Shown here piece after piece: positions 57,183 to 64,000 of a stretch of DNA of 64,000 bases. This DNA is from Sutcliffiella horikoshii. Lineage in GTDB: Bacteria > Bacillota > Bacilli > Bacillales > Bacillaceae_I. Both the position numbers and the translations under genes were made by a program. Numbering within the stretch: the stretch's first letter is position 1; every line of letters starts with the position of its first letter. Location of the stretch: assembly GCF_019931755.1 (NCBI RefSeq), contig NZ_CP082918.1, forward strand, positions 104,001-168,000, in the 5' to 3' direction. The notes under the pieces were generated by a model that was not told the DNA's origin, did no database searches, and worked only from the letters and a program-made list of their open reading frames with translations.

Positions 57183-57953
57183 ATGACTTGGAAAAAGAAA
57201 TTAGTAGCAGGTACAGTAGCGGTAGGTTTAGTGTCTGGTGTTGGTATGACGTTTGCAAGTGCAAGTGAAGGATCGCCTTTGAGACAGTGGTACGACGGAT
57301 TATTTGGCAATACACAACAGTCTGTTTTGGCAGATAACGAAGCGGCGGCAAGTGAGGCATTTGCAAACTGGGCAGCAACTACCGAACAGCTTAAAGTTGG
57401 TGCAGGCATGCAAATCAATGAAAAAATGGAAGCAGAACTTACAAGGGCAGGCACGGAAATTTTGAGTGCAAAGGATGAGCATATATCTTCACTGGACGAA
57501 GAGAAAGCGGCATTGCTTGCAAACATGAACTACCAAGTGTATCAAAACATTTTCTTAGAAGGATTCATGGCAATCCAAAACCAAGGAAATGCAGCGATGG
57601 GTACGGTCGAGGAAAGCTTCCGGGATTACACCAGTGAAACAGGACAAGCTGCTGTAAATGAAATGACGCAAGAGTTGACCTTTGCAAAAGATTCCGCGGT
57701 TACTGAATTGGAAGAGGCGATTGCACAAGCCAAAGCGGAACTGTCCGCACAGCTTGCGATGGAAGAGCAGGTAAGCAGACATAATCTGGAGCGACAGATC
57801 ACATACAAGTTGAGCGACTTGCGCGATGCATTGACATCTATCATCAATGAACTGGTGAGTGAACAGCAGAGTATCATCACAGCGAAGGCTTTGGAACTGG
57901 AAGAAGAGGCCAAAGCAAGTCTTGATGAAGTAATGGAAAGCATTAATGACTGA
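57183..57953 (+). CDS. Predicted exported coiled-coil protein 2 (unknown function)
   Basis: A 256-aa protein I do not recognise. N-terminal signal peptide TWKKKLVAGTVAVGLVSGVG with likely cleavage after FASA (about residue 27). The mature start SEGSPLRQWYDGLFG is followed by long Ala/Glu/Lys-rich helices (for example QELTFAKDSAVTELEEAIAQ and ELEEEAKASLDEVMES), with no cysteine and no membrane anchor after the signal. Strong GAGGAGAGA site 5-8 nt before ATG 57183. Overlaps the third gene by 8 nt. Function unknown; a cell-envelope, spore-compartment or secreted fibre-like role would all fit a signal plus coiled coil. Confidence 0.85.
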   Translation: MTWKKKLVAGTVAVGLVSGVGMTFASASEGSPLRQWYDGLFGNTQQSVLADNEAAASEAFANWAATTEQLKVGAGMQINEKMEAELTRAGTEILSAKDEHISSLDEEKAALLANMNYQVYQNIFLEGFMAIQNQGNAAMGTVEESFRDYTSETGQAAVNEMTQELTFAKDSAVTELEEAIAQAKAELSAQLAMEEQVSRHNLERQITYKLSDLRDALTSIINELVSEQQSIITAKALELEEEAKASLDEVMESIND

Positions 57954-58389
57954 CAAGCGACAGCAAAGACTGTTCATTGTGGTGATGATGGTCTTGGCAC
58001 TTCTTTTTACAGCAGAATGGAAAACGGCATATGCCAGCTCCAATATAAAATCTTTGCTCACAAGTTGGTTTGAAGGGAAGCAACAGGAATCCATTCAATC
58101 TTTGGAAAATGAAATTATGTCAGAAAAAGAAGCCCAGATGACTATTTTAAAACAAGAAATAGCTGTTTCATTAGATCAGGTCAATAAAGAGCTTGCCAAT
58201 TTTACTATTATAGAGGCGGAAAAAAGCAAGGCGGAGCTCAAAAGCTATACAGAGGAACTTATCCAATCCATCGAATTTGATGAGGAAGGTAAGCAGGAGC
58301 AGTTTATAAGTGAACTCGAGAAAATTATGGAGGAAGCGTATTTGAAAATGGAACAAGCCCGTGAAGATGCGCTTCATCCATCAGAATAG
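57946..58389 (+). CDS. Predicted exported coiled-coil protein 3 (unknown function)
   Basis: A 147-aa protein I do not recognise. The basic start TDKRQQR is followed by a hydrophobic stretch LFIVVMMVLALLFTAEW and likely cleavage at AYA-S (about residue 30). The mature start SSNIKSLLTSWFEGKQQES resembles the starts of the two upstream products (hydrophobic-x-x-Trp). The rest is Glu/Lys-rich helix. It could also remain as an N-terminally anchored membrane protein. Translationally coupled to the preceding gene (8-nt overlap); a terminator follows 7 nt after its stop. Confidence 0.83.
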   Translation: MTDKRQQRLFIVVMMVLALLFTAEWKTAYASSNIKSLLTSWFEGKQQESIQSLENEIMSEKEAQMTILKQEIAVSLDQVNKELANFTIIEAEKSKAELKSYTEELIQSIEFDEEGKQEQFISELEKIMEEAYLKMEQAREDALHPSE

Positions 58390-58396
58390 TCCATTT

Positions 58397-58424
58397 GCCT
58401 GTGCCAGGTTGCGCAGGCTTTTTT
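58397..58424 (+). terminator. Terminator of the exported coiled-coil operon
   Basis: An 8-bp stem GCCTGTGC (58397-58404) / GCGCAGGC (58411-58418), one G-T pair, is followed by T6. Confidence 0.9.
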
Positions 58425-58514
58425 CAATTCCAACTTTGGAAAAACGTACTCATTCTTTGCACGCATGAAAGCCTTCGCCCATTAGGAAACTAATCGGGAA
58501 AGGGTGTGAAAGAG

Positions 58515-58955
58515 ATGACTGTAGTAACAACCTTCAAGGAAAAGCGCAGGGAAAAGCAGATGAAATATGAGCGAAAAATGCTGCGTGAAATATCATTAGA
58601 GGTTTTACGGACAAAGGTGAAGGATTTTTTCTCGCCATACTTAAAGAACAAAAAACAGGTAACTGCCATAGAAGAGGGCTGTCTTGATGTAGCGATTGAA
58701 GCTTATCTTCTGGGTGCTTCATATAGCAAGTTTGGGTATTATGGTGAAAATGCAGAGCAGGTGAAAACGCGCTGCCATGTGGAAGAGAAGTATTTGATTG
58801 ATACCTTGTATGATTATTTCTTGTACTGGGGTTCCATCGGTGACAATGATATGGTTCATGAATCGTTTTATATGACGTGTGATGCCTTTGTTGATTATTG
58901 GTGGCGCGAAGGTTTTCATAAAGGAGAAAAAAGATACCGCATGAGGTTGCACTAA
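58515..58955 (+). CDS. ybaK: YbaK-family protein (DUF2521), unknown function
   Basis: A 146-aa protein matching the B. subtilis YbaK just upstream of cwlD. Conserved features are the basic start TFKEKRREKQMKYE, an EEGCLDVAIEAYLLGASYSK segment and the end FVDYWWREGFHKGEKRYRMR. ATG 58515 aligns with the homologue start; GTG 58506 is also possible. A GAAA-loop hairpin (CCCATTAG-GAAA-CTAATCGGG, about 58480-58500) lies just before it. No function is known. Confidence 0.85.
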   Translation: MTVVTTFKEKRREKQMKYERKMLREISLEVLRTKVKDFFSPYLKNKKQVTAIEEGCLDVAIEAYLLGASYSKFGYYGENAEQVKTRCHVEEKYLIDTLYDYFLYWGSIGDNDMVHESFYMTCDAFVDYWWREGFHKGEKRYRMRLH

Positions 58956-58958
58956 TTA

Positions 58959-58987
58959 TCATAAACTTCCCCCTTGTCCCATATAGT
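58959..58987 (+). promoter_or_regulatory. Candidate SigE promoter of cwlD
   Basis: TCATAAA (58959-58965) and CATATAGT (58980-58987), 14 bp apart, resemble the mother-cell SigE consensus (-35 ATA-type, -10 CATACAMT). cwlD is SigE-dependent in B. subtilis. Confidence 0.5.
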
Positions 58988-59017
58988 GTAAAGAGTGGAC
59001 ATGCGGGAGGGGTACAT

Positions 59018-59740
59018 ATGCAGAGGTGGAAATTCTGGGCTTTTCTAACGGTAATCTTAACGGTGACCGCCGTTTTTCAATATCAATTGTTTTCAAAAGA
59101 TACTTGGGAACAGTGGAGTTTGCCATTGAGCGGGAAGATTATCATCCTTGACCCTGGCCACGGTGGGCCTGATGGAGGAGCGGTCGGTGGAGATATTTTA
59201 GAAAAAGATGTGGCTCTTGAAGTGTCCCGTTATGTGAAGGATTACCTTCAGGAGCAAGGGGCATTGGTGCTGATGACGAGAGAAGAGGACGTAGACCTTG
59301 CTGATCCAGCCACAAAAGGCTATAGCCGCAGGAAAGTAGAAGATTTGCGGAAGCGTATCGAGATGATCAATGAATCGGATGGGGACCTTTTTCTCAGCAT
59401 TCACCTGAACGCCATTCCGTCACCAAGATGGAGAGGGGCACAAACCTTCTACCATGGGACGAAACATAAGGAAAATGAACGCTTGGCAAAATTCATCCAA
59501 GAAGAGTTCAGGGTCAACCTTGAAAATACAGACCGTTATGCAAAATCGATGAATACGCTTTTCATCTTAAAAAACGCTGAAATACCTGGTGCTTTAGTGG
59601 AAGTTGGATTCTTGTCCAATCCTGCCGAACGGGCCTTGCTCGATACAGAAGAATATCAGAAATCCTTAGCGGCTTCCATCTATAATGGAGTGATGCGTCA
59701 TTATACAAATGAAGAAGAACTTCCCGATCCCCCTCAATAA
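59018..59740 (+). CDS. cwlD: CwlD, N-acetylmuramoyl-L-alanine amidase for spore cortex
   Basis: A 240-aa amidase needed for muramic-delta-lactam formation in spore cortex and hence for germination. N-terminal hydrophobic segment (about 6-24) as signal or anchor. The Amidase_3 domain has zinc residues H48 (DPGHGG), E62 (LEKD) and the later histidine in FLSIHLNA, with catalytic Glu in PGALVEVGFLSN. Works with PdaA-type deacetylase in the pathway. Ribosome binding site GGGAGGGG. Confidence 0.95.
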   Translation: MQRWKFWAFLTVILTVTAVFQYQLFSKDTWEQWSLPLSGKIIILDPGHGGPDGGAVGGDILEKDVALEVSRYVKDYLQEQGALVLMTREEDVDLADPATKGYSRRKVEDLRKRIEMINESDGDLFLSIHLNAIPSPRWRGAQTFYHGTKHKENERLAKFIQEEFRVNLENTDRYAKSMNTLFILKNAEIPGALVEVGFLSNPAERALLDTEEYQKSLAASIYNGVMRHYTNEEELPDPPQ

Positions 59741-59761
59741 CGAAAAAGGGGGATTTTTTAT
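59727..59761 (+). terminator. Terminator overlapping the cwlD stop
   Basis: ATCCCCCT (59727-59734) / AGGGGGAT (59747-59754) is followed by T6. The 5' arm lies in the last codons of cwlD. Confidence 0.85.
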
Positions 59762-59793
59762 AGGCACATTACAGTAAAATAAAGCAGTCTATA

Positions 59794-59802
59794 TGTTATA
59801 CT
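59794..59802 (+). promoter_or_regulatory. Possible extended -10 promoter of salA
   Basis: TG-T-TATACT (TG at 59794-59795, hexamer 59797-59802), extended -10 form, without a good -35. Confidence 0.4.
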
Positions 59803-59862
59803 GAAATTGTAAACGAATTCAATTCTGAAAATAGACTATTATCACATAAGGGTGGGGTCACA

Positions 59863-60909
59863 TTGTTAACAGAAGCTAAAGTTGTACAGTTACTAAAAGA
59901 TCTACATGATCCGTTTTTACATAGAACATTCGAAGAAACAAACGCAATTCAGGAAATCTCCCTTAAGGAAGAAAAGAGTCATGTCAGTGTGAAGGTGGCA
60001 CTTGCCAAAACGGGTACAGCGGAGCAGATGCAATTGCAAAGTACCATCGTCAATCTTTTAAAAGAAGCAGGAGCGGCAACGGTAGGCCTGCGTTTCATGG
60101 AACTACCACAAGAAGTAGTTGCGCGTTTTGGCGTGGAGGCTCCTAAAGAAGAAGAGACACTTCTATCAAGCAACAAAACAACCTTCCTCGCCATTGCTTC
60201 CGGAAAAGGCGGCGTTGGAAAATCAACTGTATCTGTCAACTTGGCGGTTTCGTTAGCGCGTCTAGGGAAAAAAGTCGGCTTGATTGATGCAGACATTTAC
60301 GGCTTTAGCGTGCCTGATATGATGGGCATTACGAAACGTCCGGTCGTGCGCGGCGAAAAAATCATCCCGGTGGAACGATTCGGTGTGCAAGTCATCTCCA
60401 TGGGCTTTTTTGTAGAAGACAACTCGCCGGTTATTTGGAGAGGTCCAATGCTTGGCAAGATGTTGAACAGCTTCTTTAACGAAGTGGAGTGGGGAGACTT
60501 AGACTACCTACTGCTAGACTTGCCTCCTGGAACAGGGGACGTGGCGCTTGATGTGCATTCCATGCTTCCATCCTGTAAAGAATTAATCGTAACAACTCCT
60601 CATCCGACAGCAGCATTCGTTGCAGCTAGAGCGGGGGCAATGGCGATTAAAACGGACCATGAAGTAATTGGTGTCATTGAAAACATGGCCTACTTTGAAA
60701 GCAAGAAGACAGGTGAAAAAGAGTATGTATTTGGAAAAGGTGGAGGAGACAAACTTGCAGAAGAATTGCAGGCACCGCTTCTTGGACAACTTCCATTACA
60801 ACAACCTGATTGGAATGACGAGGACTTTGCTCCGTCTATCTACCAAGAAGATCATGATCTTGGAAAAATATATTTAAGCATCGCATCAAAAGTGGTGGAA
60901 TTAACGTAA
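59863..60909 (+). CDS. salA: SalA, Mrp/NBP35-type ATP-binding regulator
   Basis: A 348-aa Mrp-family P-loop protein. The B. subtilis counterpart represses scoC and so raises extracellular protease production; other Mrp proteins carry Fe-S clusters. N-terminal MIP18-like domain (about 1-85). The deviant Walker A GKGGVGKST is at 114-122, with DADIYGFSVPDM and LDLPPGTGDVALD later. The CXXC cluster motif of some Mrp proteins is absent. TTG start 59863 behind GGGTGGGG. Confidence 0.92.
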   Translation: MLTEAKVVQLLKDLHDPFLHRTFEETNAIQEISLKEEKSHVSVKVALAKTGTAEQMQLQSTIVNLLKEAGAATVGLRFMELPQEVVARFGVEAPKEEETLLSSNKTTFLAIASGKGGVGKSTVSVNLAVSLARLGKKVGLIDADIYGFSVPDMMGITKRPVVRGEKIIPVERFGVQVISMGFFVEDNSPVIWRGPMLGKMLNSFFNEVEWGDLDYLLLDLPPGTGDVALDVHSMLPSCKELIVTTPHPTAAFVAARAGAMAIKTDHEVIGVIENMAYFESKKTGEKEYVFGKGGGDKLAEELQAPLLGQLPLQQPDWNDEDFAPSIYQEDHDLGKIYLSIASKVVELT

Positions 60910-60914
60910 ATCAA

Positions 60915-60957
60915 AACAAGCAGACCCCTGTAATTTGTGGGTCTGCTTGTTTTTTTA
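60915..60957. terminator. Bidirectional terminator between salA and gerD
   Basis: A 13-bp stem AACAAGCAGACCC (60915-60927) / GGGTCTGCTTGTT (60939-60951) has a T7 run on the top strand and an A-rich 5' flank that gives a T-run on the minus strand. The minus-strand arm begins at the gerD stop. Confidence 0.88.
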
Positions 60958-61590
60958 TCCGCCTTCTGAACCGCCGCCGGATTCCTGTCCACCTTCCGAG
61001 CCGCCACCTTCTCCGCCTTGCCCGCCGTCACCGCCACCTTGTCCTTCGCCGCCTTGCATTTCAGAAGCGGCTTTTAACAATAGGTCTTGTAGCTTGGCTT
61101 TAAACAACGGACTCTCAAACGTCTCGGTGATTACTTTTTGCAGGTGTTTTTTATACTCCTGCCCGCTCATGACGGTAATCATTTGTTTTTCCATTTCGGG
61201 GTCCTGCAAGATCTGAACCATCATCGCTTGATACTCAGGATCCTTCATTAAATCTTTAATAAGCTTCTCATGTTCTGTCTGCATGCTCTTTGCAAAAGTC
61301 TCCGCAAACTTCGGATCTTCAAACGCCTTTTTCCAAAATTCCGCGCCTTTTTCGCTGTCCAAGGTCTGCTCGATCGATTTTGTTACGACTTCCTGATCCA
61401 GGACAAAGTTAGCCTTCATCTTATCGTCAGCCATGATTTCTTCAATCGCTTTTTTTCCATCGTCTGTCTTTAATATATCAACAACCATTTTTTTGGTTTC
61501 GTCGTAATCCATTTGGCCGCCTTTTTCACTCTCTGCACATCCAGTAAGAAGGAGGGAAAGAAGGAGCGGCGGCAAAAGGTAGCTTTTCAT
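60955..61590 (-). CDS. gerD: GerD, spore germination lipoprotein
   Basis: A 211-aa lipoprotein of the spore inner membrane that clusters nutrient germinant receptors. Signal peptide with lipobox LLTGC, lipidated Cys18. The conserved MDYDETKKMVVDILKTDDGK and helical core (EFWKKAFEDPKFAETFAKSM) follow. The last roughly 32 residues are an unusual Gly/Glu/Ser/Gln tail. I choose ATG at 61590 (MKSYLLPP) behind GAAGGAG; the longer frame to 61638 has no ribosome binding site and would bury the signal peptide. Preceded by a SigG-type promoter. Confidence 0.95.
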   Translation of the reverse strand: MKSYLLPPLLLSLLLTGCAESEKGGQMDYDETKKMVVDILKTDDGKKAIEEIMADDKMKANFVLDQEVVTKSIEQTLDSEKGAEFWKKAFEDPKFAETFAKSMQTEHEKLIKDLMKDPEYQAMMVQILQDPEMEKQMITVMSGQEYKKHLQKVITETFESPLFKAKLQDLLLKAASEMQGGEGQGGGDGGQGGEGGGSEGGQESGGGSEGG

Positions 61591-61625
61591 CAAGAAAACT
61601 CCTTCCAACATGTATTTCATACGAT

Positions 61626-61655
61626 TAATATGTGACAAATTTAATCAAATATACA
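61626..61655 (-). promoter_or_regulatory. SigG/SigF-type promoter of gerD
   Basis: Read on the minus strand: TGTATA (61655-61650), 17-bp spacer, CATATTA (61632-61626). This matches the forespore consensus (TGNATA, CATWHTA), in line with the known forespore expression of gerD. Confidence 0.7.
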
Positions 61656-61747
61656 AATTTGCAAGGTAGGGATTATGGATTTTTACTGGTTACATTGGTA
61701 AAATGGGAACTAGTGTCTTTAATCTGTGTTAAATGGAGGAAAAGAAA

Positions 61748-62350
61748 GTGAACAGTCGTAATTGGGTTCGATTATTTCTTTCCACGCTACTAGTCGGAGC
61801 GGTAACAACCGTTATTGTTGCGTTCATAGTCCGTTGGGATCAACATACAGCACAATTTGCAAATGGAGAATACCTTCAATTCCTATCCATCATTGCCTGG
61901 TACATAGGAGTAGGTTTGATATTCAGCATCATCAGCCAAATGGGATTCTTCGCCTACTTGACGATTCACCGATTCGGCTTGGGTATATTCAAATCTCTTT
62001 GGAGTGCCGTACAATTGGTGCTGATTGTTTTCGTTTTATTTGATCTTGTGTATTTCCGTTATATATCTTTTGCAAATGAAGGAGATTCCTTACTTCCTTA
62101 TTTCGCATTTCCGATTTTTCTTTTGGTATACGGCTTGCTCGTTGCCTATGTGAAAAAGGCCCAGACCAACAAACACGCATTTATTCCTGCATTGTTCTTT
62201 ATGGTGGTGGTAACAACGATCGAGTGGTTCCCGGCACTTAGGGAAAATGAACCGGGTTGGTTGTTATTCATGCTGTTCCCTTTATTAGCATGTAATTCCT
62301 ATCAGCTGCTTTTGTTGCACCGGTTGAATAAAACCTCTCCAGCAAAATAA
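61748..62350 (+). CDS. kbaA: KbaA, KinB-signalling pathway activator
   Basis: A 200-aa membrane protein with about six hydrophobic segments. In B. subtilis it is needed for KinB kinase to feed the sporulation phosphorelay. GTG 61748 (NSRNWVRLFLSTLLVG) lies 7 nt after GGAGGA; ATG 61733 contains that site. An extended -10 (TGG-TAAAAT, 61696-61704) lies upstream. Divergent from gerD. The mechanism is not known. Confidence 0.88.
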   Translation: MNSRNWVRLFLSTLLVGAVTTVIVAFIVRWDQHTAQFANGEYLQFLSIIAWYIGVGLIFSIISQMGFFAYLTIHRFGLGIFKSLWSAVQLVLIVFVLFDLVYFRYISFANEGDSLLPYFAFPIFLLVYGLLVAYVKKAQTNKHAFIPALFFMVVVTTIEWFPALRENEPGWLLFMLFPLLACNSYQLLLLHRLNKTSPAK

Positions 62351-62389
62351 AAAACGGCGCTTCCCCGATTTGGAGAGGCGCCGTTTTTT
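62349..62389. terminator. Bidirectional terminator between kbaA and pdaB
   Basis: AAAAACGGCGC / GCGCCGTTTTT with an inner TTCC/GGA pairing. T-runs on both strands suit the convergent genes kbaA and pdaB. Confidence 0.9.
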
Positions 62390-62395
62390 GATAAG

Positions 62396-63160
62396 TTATT
62401 GTACTTCCTTACTTTTTGCTTTCGTGTTGTTGATCAGTTCGGTTACGCTGCTGATTTCATACCCTTTGTTCTTGATATATTGAATGATCTCCGGTAATGC
62501 TTCTTCCGTTTGTTTAGCAGAATCGGATGCATGAAGAAGAACGATATCCCCATTACTTAAATTTTTTGTCACGTTATCCACGATAATTTCCTTCCCAGGG
62601 TTGATCAGGTCATGAGAATCCACACTCCAATGCACGACAGTAAAACCGAGTGAATTGGCAATCTCAAGCACTCGCTTATCAAAAGCACCTTTAGGCGGGC
62701 GAAGCAAATTGACCTTCTTGACCTCCAGCTTCTCGAATACATCCAAAGCTTTTAAGATATCCCTCTTCACCTTCAAGTCTTCAAGGTCCCGGTAATTTTC
62801 ATATGCATACCCCATGCTGCCGATTTCATGGCCGTCTTCCACAATTCGTTTCACGATATCTGGATGCCTTTCCGCCCATGATGCTGATAAGAAGAATGTA
62901 ACCCCAGTTACATTATTTTGTTTTAGCAAATCCAAGATGGGAAGTGCTTTCTCATCCCCCCAGCTAATATCAAAGGACAAAGCAACTTCCTTGTTACTGC
63001 CTTCCCCTTTATAAATTGCCCGAGGTCCATCTTTGGTTGAAAACACCGGCTGATTTGAAAAGTTCTCTATATATAAAATCCCTGCAGTGAAGAATGCCGC
63101 CAAAATGATGATGGATAATTGCTTAAGCTTTCTTCCGTTAATAACATAGAAATTAGTCAT
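62396..63160 (-). CDS. pdaB: PdaB, polysaccharide deacetylase family sporulation protein
   Basis: A 254-aa protein; its B. subtilis namesake is needed to keep spores intact late in development. One N-terminal membrane segment (about 12-32), then a NodB fold: [54 protein letters not shown] and [10 protein letters not shown]. The second metal-site motif reads HEIGSMG rather than the classic HxxxH, so catalytic activity is uncertain, as known for PdaB. ATG 63160 behind AAGGGGG. Confidence 0.93.
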   Translation of the reverse strand: MTNFYVINGRKLKQLSIIILAAFFTAGILYIENFSNQPVFSTKDGPRAIYKGEGSNKEVALSFDISWGDEKALPILDLLKQNNVTGVTFFLSASWAERHPDIVKRIVEDGHEIGSMGYAYENYRDLEDLKVKRDILKALDVFEKLEVKKVNLLRPPKGAFDKRVLEIANSLGFTVVHWSVDSHDLINPGKEIIVDNVTKNLSNGDIVLLHASDSAKQTEEALPEIIQYIKNKGYEISSVTELINNTKAKSKEVQ

Positions 63161-63301
63161 GCTTAGCCCCCTTGTCCACAGTATCTACTCTCATAAATAT
63201 TCAATAGGACAAATCTTATGCAAAAAAATTTAGGAAAATGTTTCATAAAAACCTGTTTGGTGGAAAAAATACACTATAAAGTATTTTTTAGAGGTGAAGA
63301 A

Positions 63302-63538
63302 ATGTTAGGGATGCTGTTAAACAATAAAGAAGTGAAAGAAATGGAATACTTGTTAAAAAGAGAACTAGAAGAACTCTTACACGATTTTGATGATCATCGC
63401 ATCGATAGAGTAGTAAAGCATGCCATGGAAGAACGCTATCAAATTCTCTACAAAATGTTCACCCGTATCGCTCCGCCGACAGAGTGTATGAAATATATAC
63501 GATCCAAAGCCGTTTTTAGGGAAAGAGAATCCTATTAA
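63302..63538 (+). CDS. Small acidic/basic helical protein, unknown function
   Basis: A 78-aa protein starting at ATG 63302 behind AGAGGTGA. Predicted all-helical and highly charged (EMEYLLKRELEELLHDFDDH, then VVKHAMEERYQILYKMFTR). It resembles small conserved Bacillaceae proteins found at this place, but I cannot give it a name or role. An upstream frame extension to 63218 lacks a ribosome binding site. Followed by its own terminator. Confidence 0.78.
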   Translation: MLGMLLNNKEVKEMEYLLKRELEELLHDFDDHRIDRVVKHAMEERYQILYKMFTRIAPPTECMKYIRSKAVFRERESY

Positions 63539-63552
63539 ACCCTATTCAATCA

Positions 63553-63576
63553 GCCGCAGAAATTGCGGCCTTTTAT
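63553..63576 (+). terminator. Terminator after the small helical gene
   Basis: GCCGCA (63553-63558) / TGCGGC (63564-63569) with loop GAAAT, followed by CTTTTATTT. Separates this gene from the rRNA operon promoters. Confidence 0.8.
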
Positions 63577-63649
63577 TTGCTCATCTATCACTTGTATATA
63601 AGAAGAAAGTACGTCAGAAAAACAAATTGAAAAAACTTTTTAAAAGTAG

Positions 63650-63679
63650 TTGACGGTAAAAGAAAATCCGTGGTATATT
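63650..63679 (+). promoter_or_regulatory. rRNA operon promoter P1
   Basis: TTGACG (63650-63655), 18-bp spacer, TATATT (63674-63679). Confidence 0.8.
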
Positions 63680-63734
63680 ATTATTCGTCGCTGCGAGATA
63701 CATAACGCTTGCAAGACGAAAAATAAAAAACATG

Positions 63735-63763
63735 TTGACATCAACTAAGCCAATGTGTTACAT
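63735..63763 (+). promoter_or_regulatory. rRNA operon promoter P2
   Basis: TTGACA (63735-63740), 17-bp spacer, TTACAT (63758-63763). Tandem with P1, 85 bp apart, the usual Bacillus rrn arrangement. The leader 63770-63910 has the TTTGAAAACTAAACAAAAC stretch common before Bacillus 16S genes. Confidence 0.83.
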
Positions 63764-63910
63764 TAGTAAAGTCGCTTCTGAGCGACAAACGATTGAAATG
63801 ATCTTTGAAAACTAAACAAAACAACAGCGTCATAACGTCGGTTCTACGGAACACGACAAAATGATTTTAAGTAACACAAGCTAGCAAATTTTGAGCAAAA
63901 GCTCAGACTC

Positions 63911-64000
63911 TTTATTGGAGAGTTTGATCCTGGCTCAGGACGAACGCTGGCGGCGTGCCTAATACATGCAAGTCGAGCGGACCTTTTAAAAGCTTGCTTT
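63911..64000 (+). rRNA. rrs: 16S ribosomal RNA, 5' end (continues beyond window)
   Basis: TTTATTGGAGAGTTTGATCC then TGGCTCAGGACGAACGCTGG is the conserved 16S start, followed by the V1 region. The mature 5' end is placed near 63911 by analogy. Only 90 nt are in the window. Confidence 0.98.

Noticed and set aside
63181..63215. Sporulation sigma promoter for pdaB on the minus strand
   Set aside because: A GAATATT-like -35 is present but the best -10 (GATACTGT) is only about 10 bp away, too close for SigE or SigG.

Overview
The window is a stretch of a low-to-mid GC Gram-positive chromosome, almost certainly a spore-forming member of the Bacillaceae (Bacillus in the wide sense). The reasons are near-complete colinearity with the Bacillus subtilis ctsR-to-pdaB region, a CtsR operator, the sporulation and germination genes sigH, cwlD, gerD, kbaA and pdaB, T-box and L10/L13 leaders, and strong AGGAGG ribosome binding sites throughout. 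The species cannot be named from this sequence alone.

Layout. (1) 1-1903: 3' part of a 23S rRNA gene, a 5S gene and a terminator, ending one rRNA operon. (2) 1904-7005: a gene-free spacer with a G-quadruplex motif, then the CtsR-controlled heat-shock operon ctsR-mcsA-mcsB-clpC. (3) 7134-18055: radA, disA, yacL, ispD, ispF, gltX, a cysteine T-box, cysE, cysS, mrnC, rlmB and rae1 (DNA repair and c-di-AMP synthesis, isoprenoid precursors, aminoacyl-tRNA synthetases, rRNA processing). Two copies of a long hairpin repeat sit on either side of ispF. (4) 18060-22616: sigH, rpmG, secE, nusG, rplK, rplA, rplJ and rplL, with L1-type and L10 leaders. (5) 22735-35801: ybxB, rpoB, rpoC, the K-turn protein gene ybxF, rpsL, rpsG, fusA and tuf. 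(6) 35808-36369: a 52-bp tandem array, two tandem promoters and a structured leader. (7) 36370-51471: the S10-spc-alpha ribosomal protein superoperon through rplQ, including secY, adk, map, infA and rpoA. (8) 51489-56260: two more hairpin repeats, the ECF transporter module ecfA1-ecfA2-ecfT, truA, and rplM-rpsI behind an L13 leader. (9) 56281-58424: a second 52-bp tandem array, then a self-contained promoter / three-gene / terminator unit encoding exported coiled-coil proteins that I do not recognise. (10) 58515-63576: ybaK, cwlD, salA, gerD (-), kbaA, pdaB (-) and a small unknown gene. (11) 63650-64000: tandem rRNA promoters and the 5' end of another 16S gene. The block is therefore bracketed by two co-oriented rRNA operons.

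Most of the window is conserved translation and transcription machinery, so the genes work together mainly as the ribosome, RNA polymerase and protein quality-control core. The less ordinary content lies in the gaps. These are the exported coiled-coil operon, whose first gene appears to lack a normal start codon; two related 52-bp palindrome arrays behind the tuf and rpsI terminators; four copies of a long-hairpin intergenic repeat in two subfamilies; and several leader-RNA devices (Cys T-box, L1 rRNA mimic, L10 and L13 leaders, and possible attenuators before nusG and rpoB).

Start sites were chosen by ribosome-binding-site spacing and by recalled homologous N-termini. Family assignments come from recognising the protein sequences; no database search was run.
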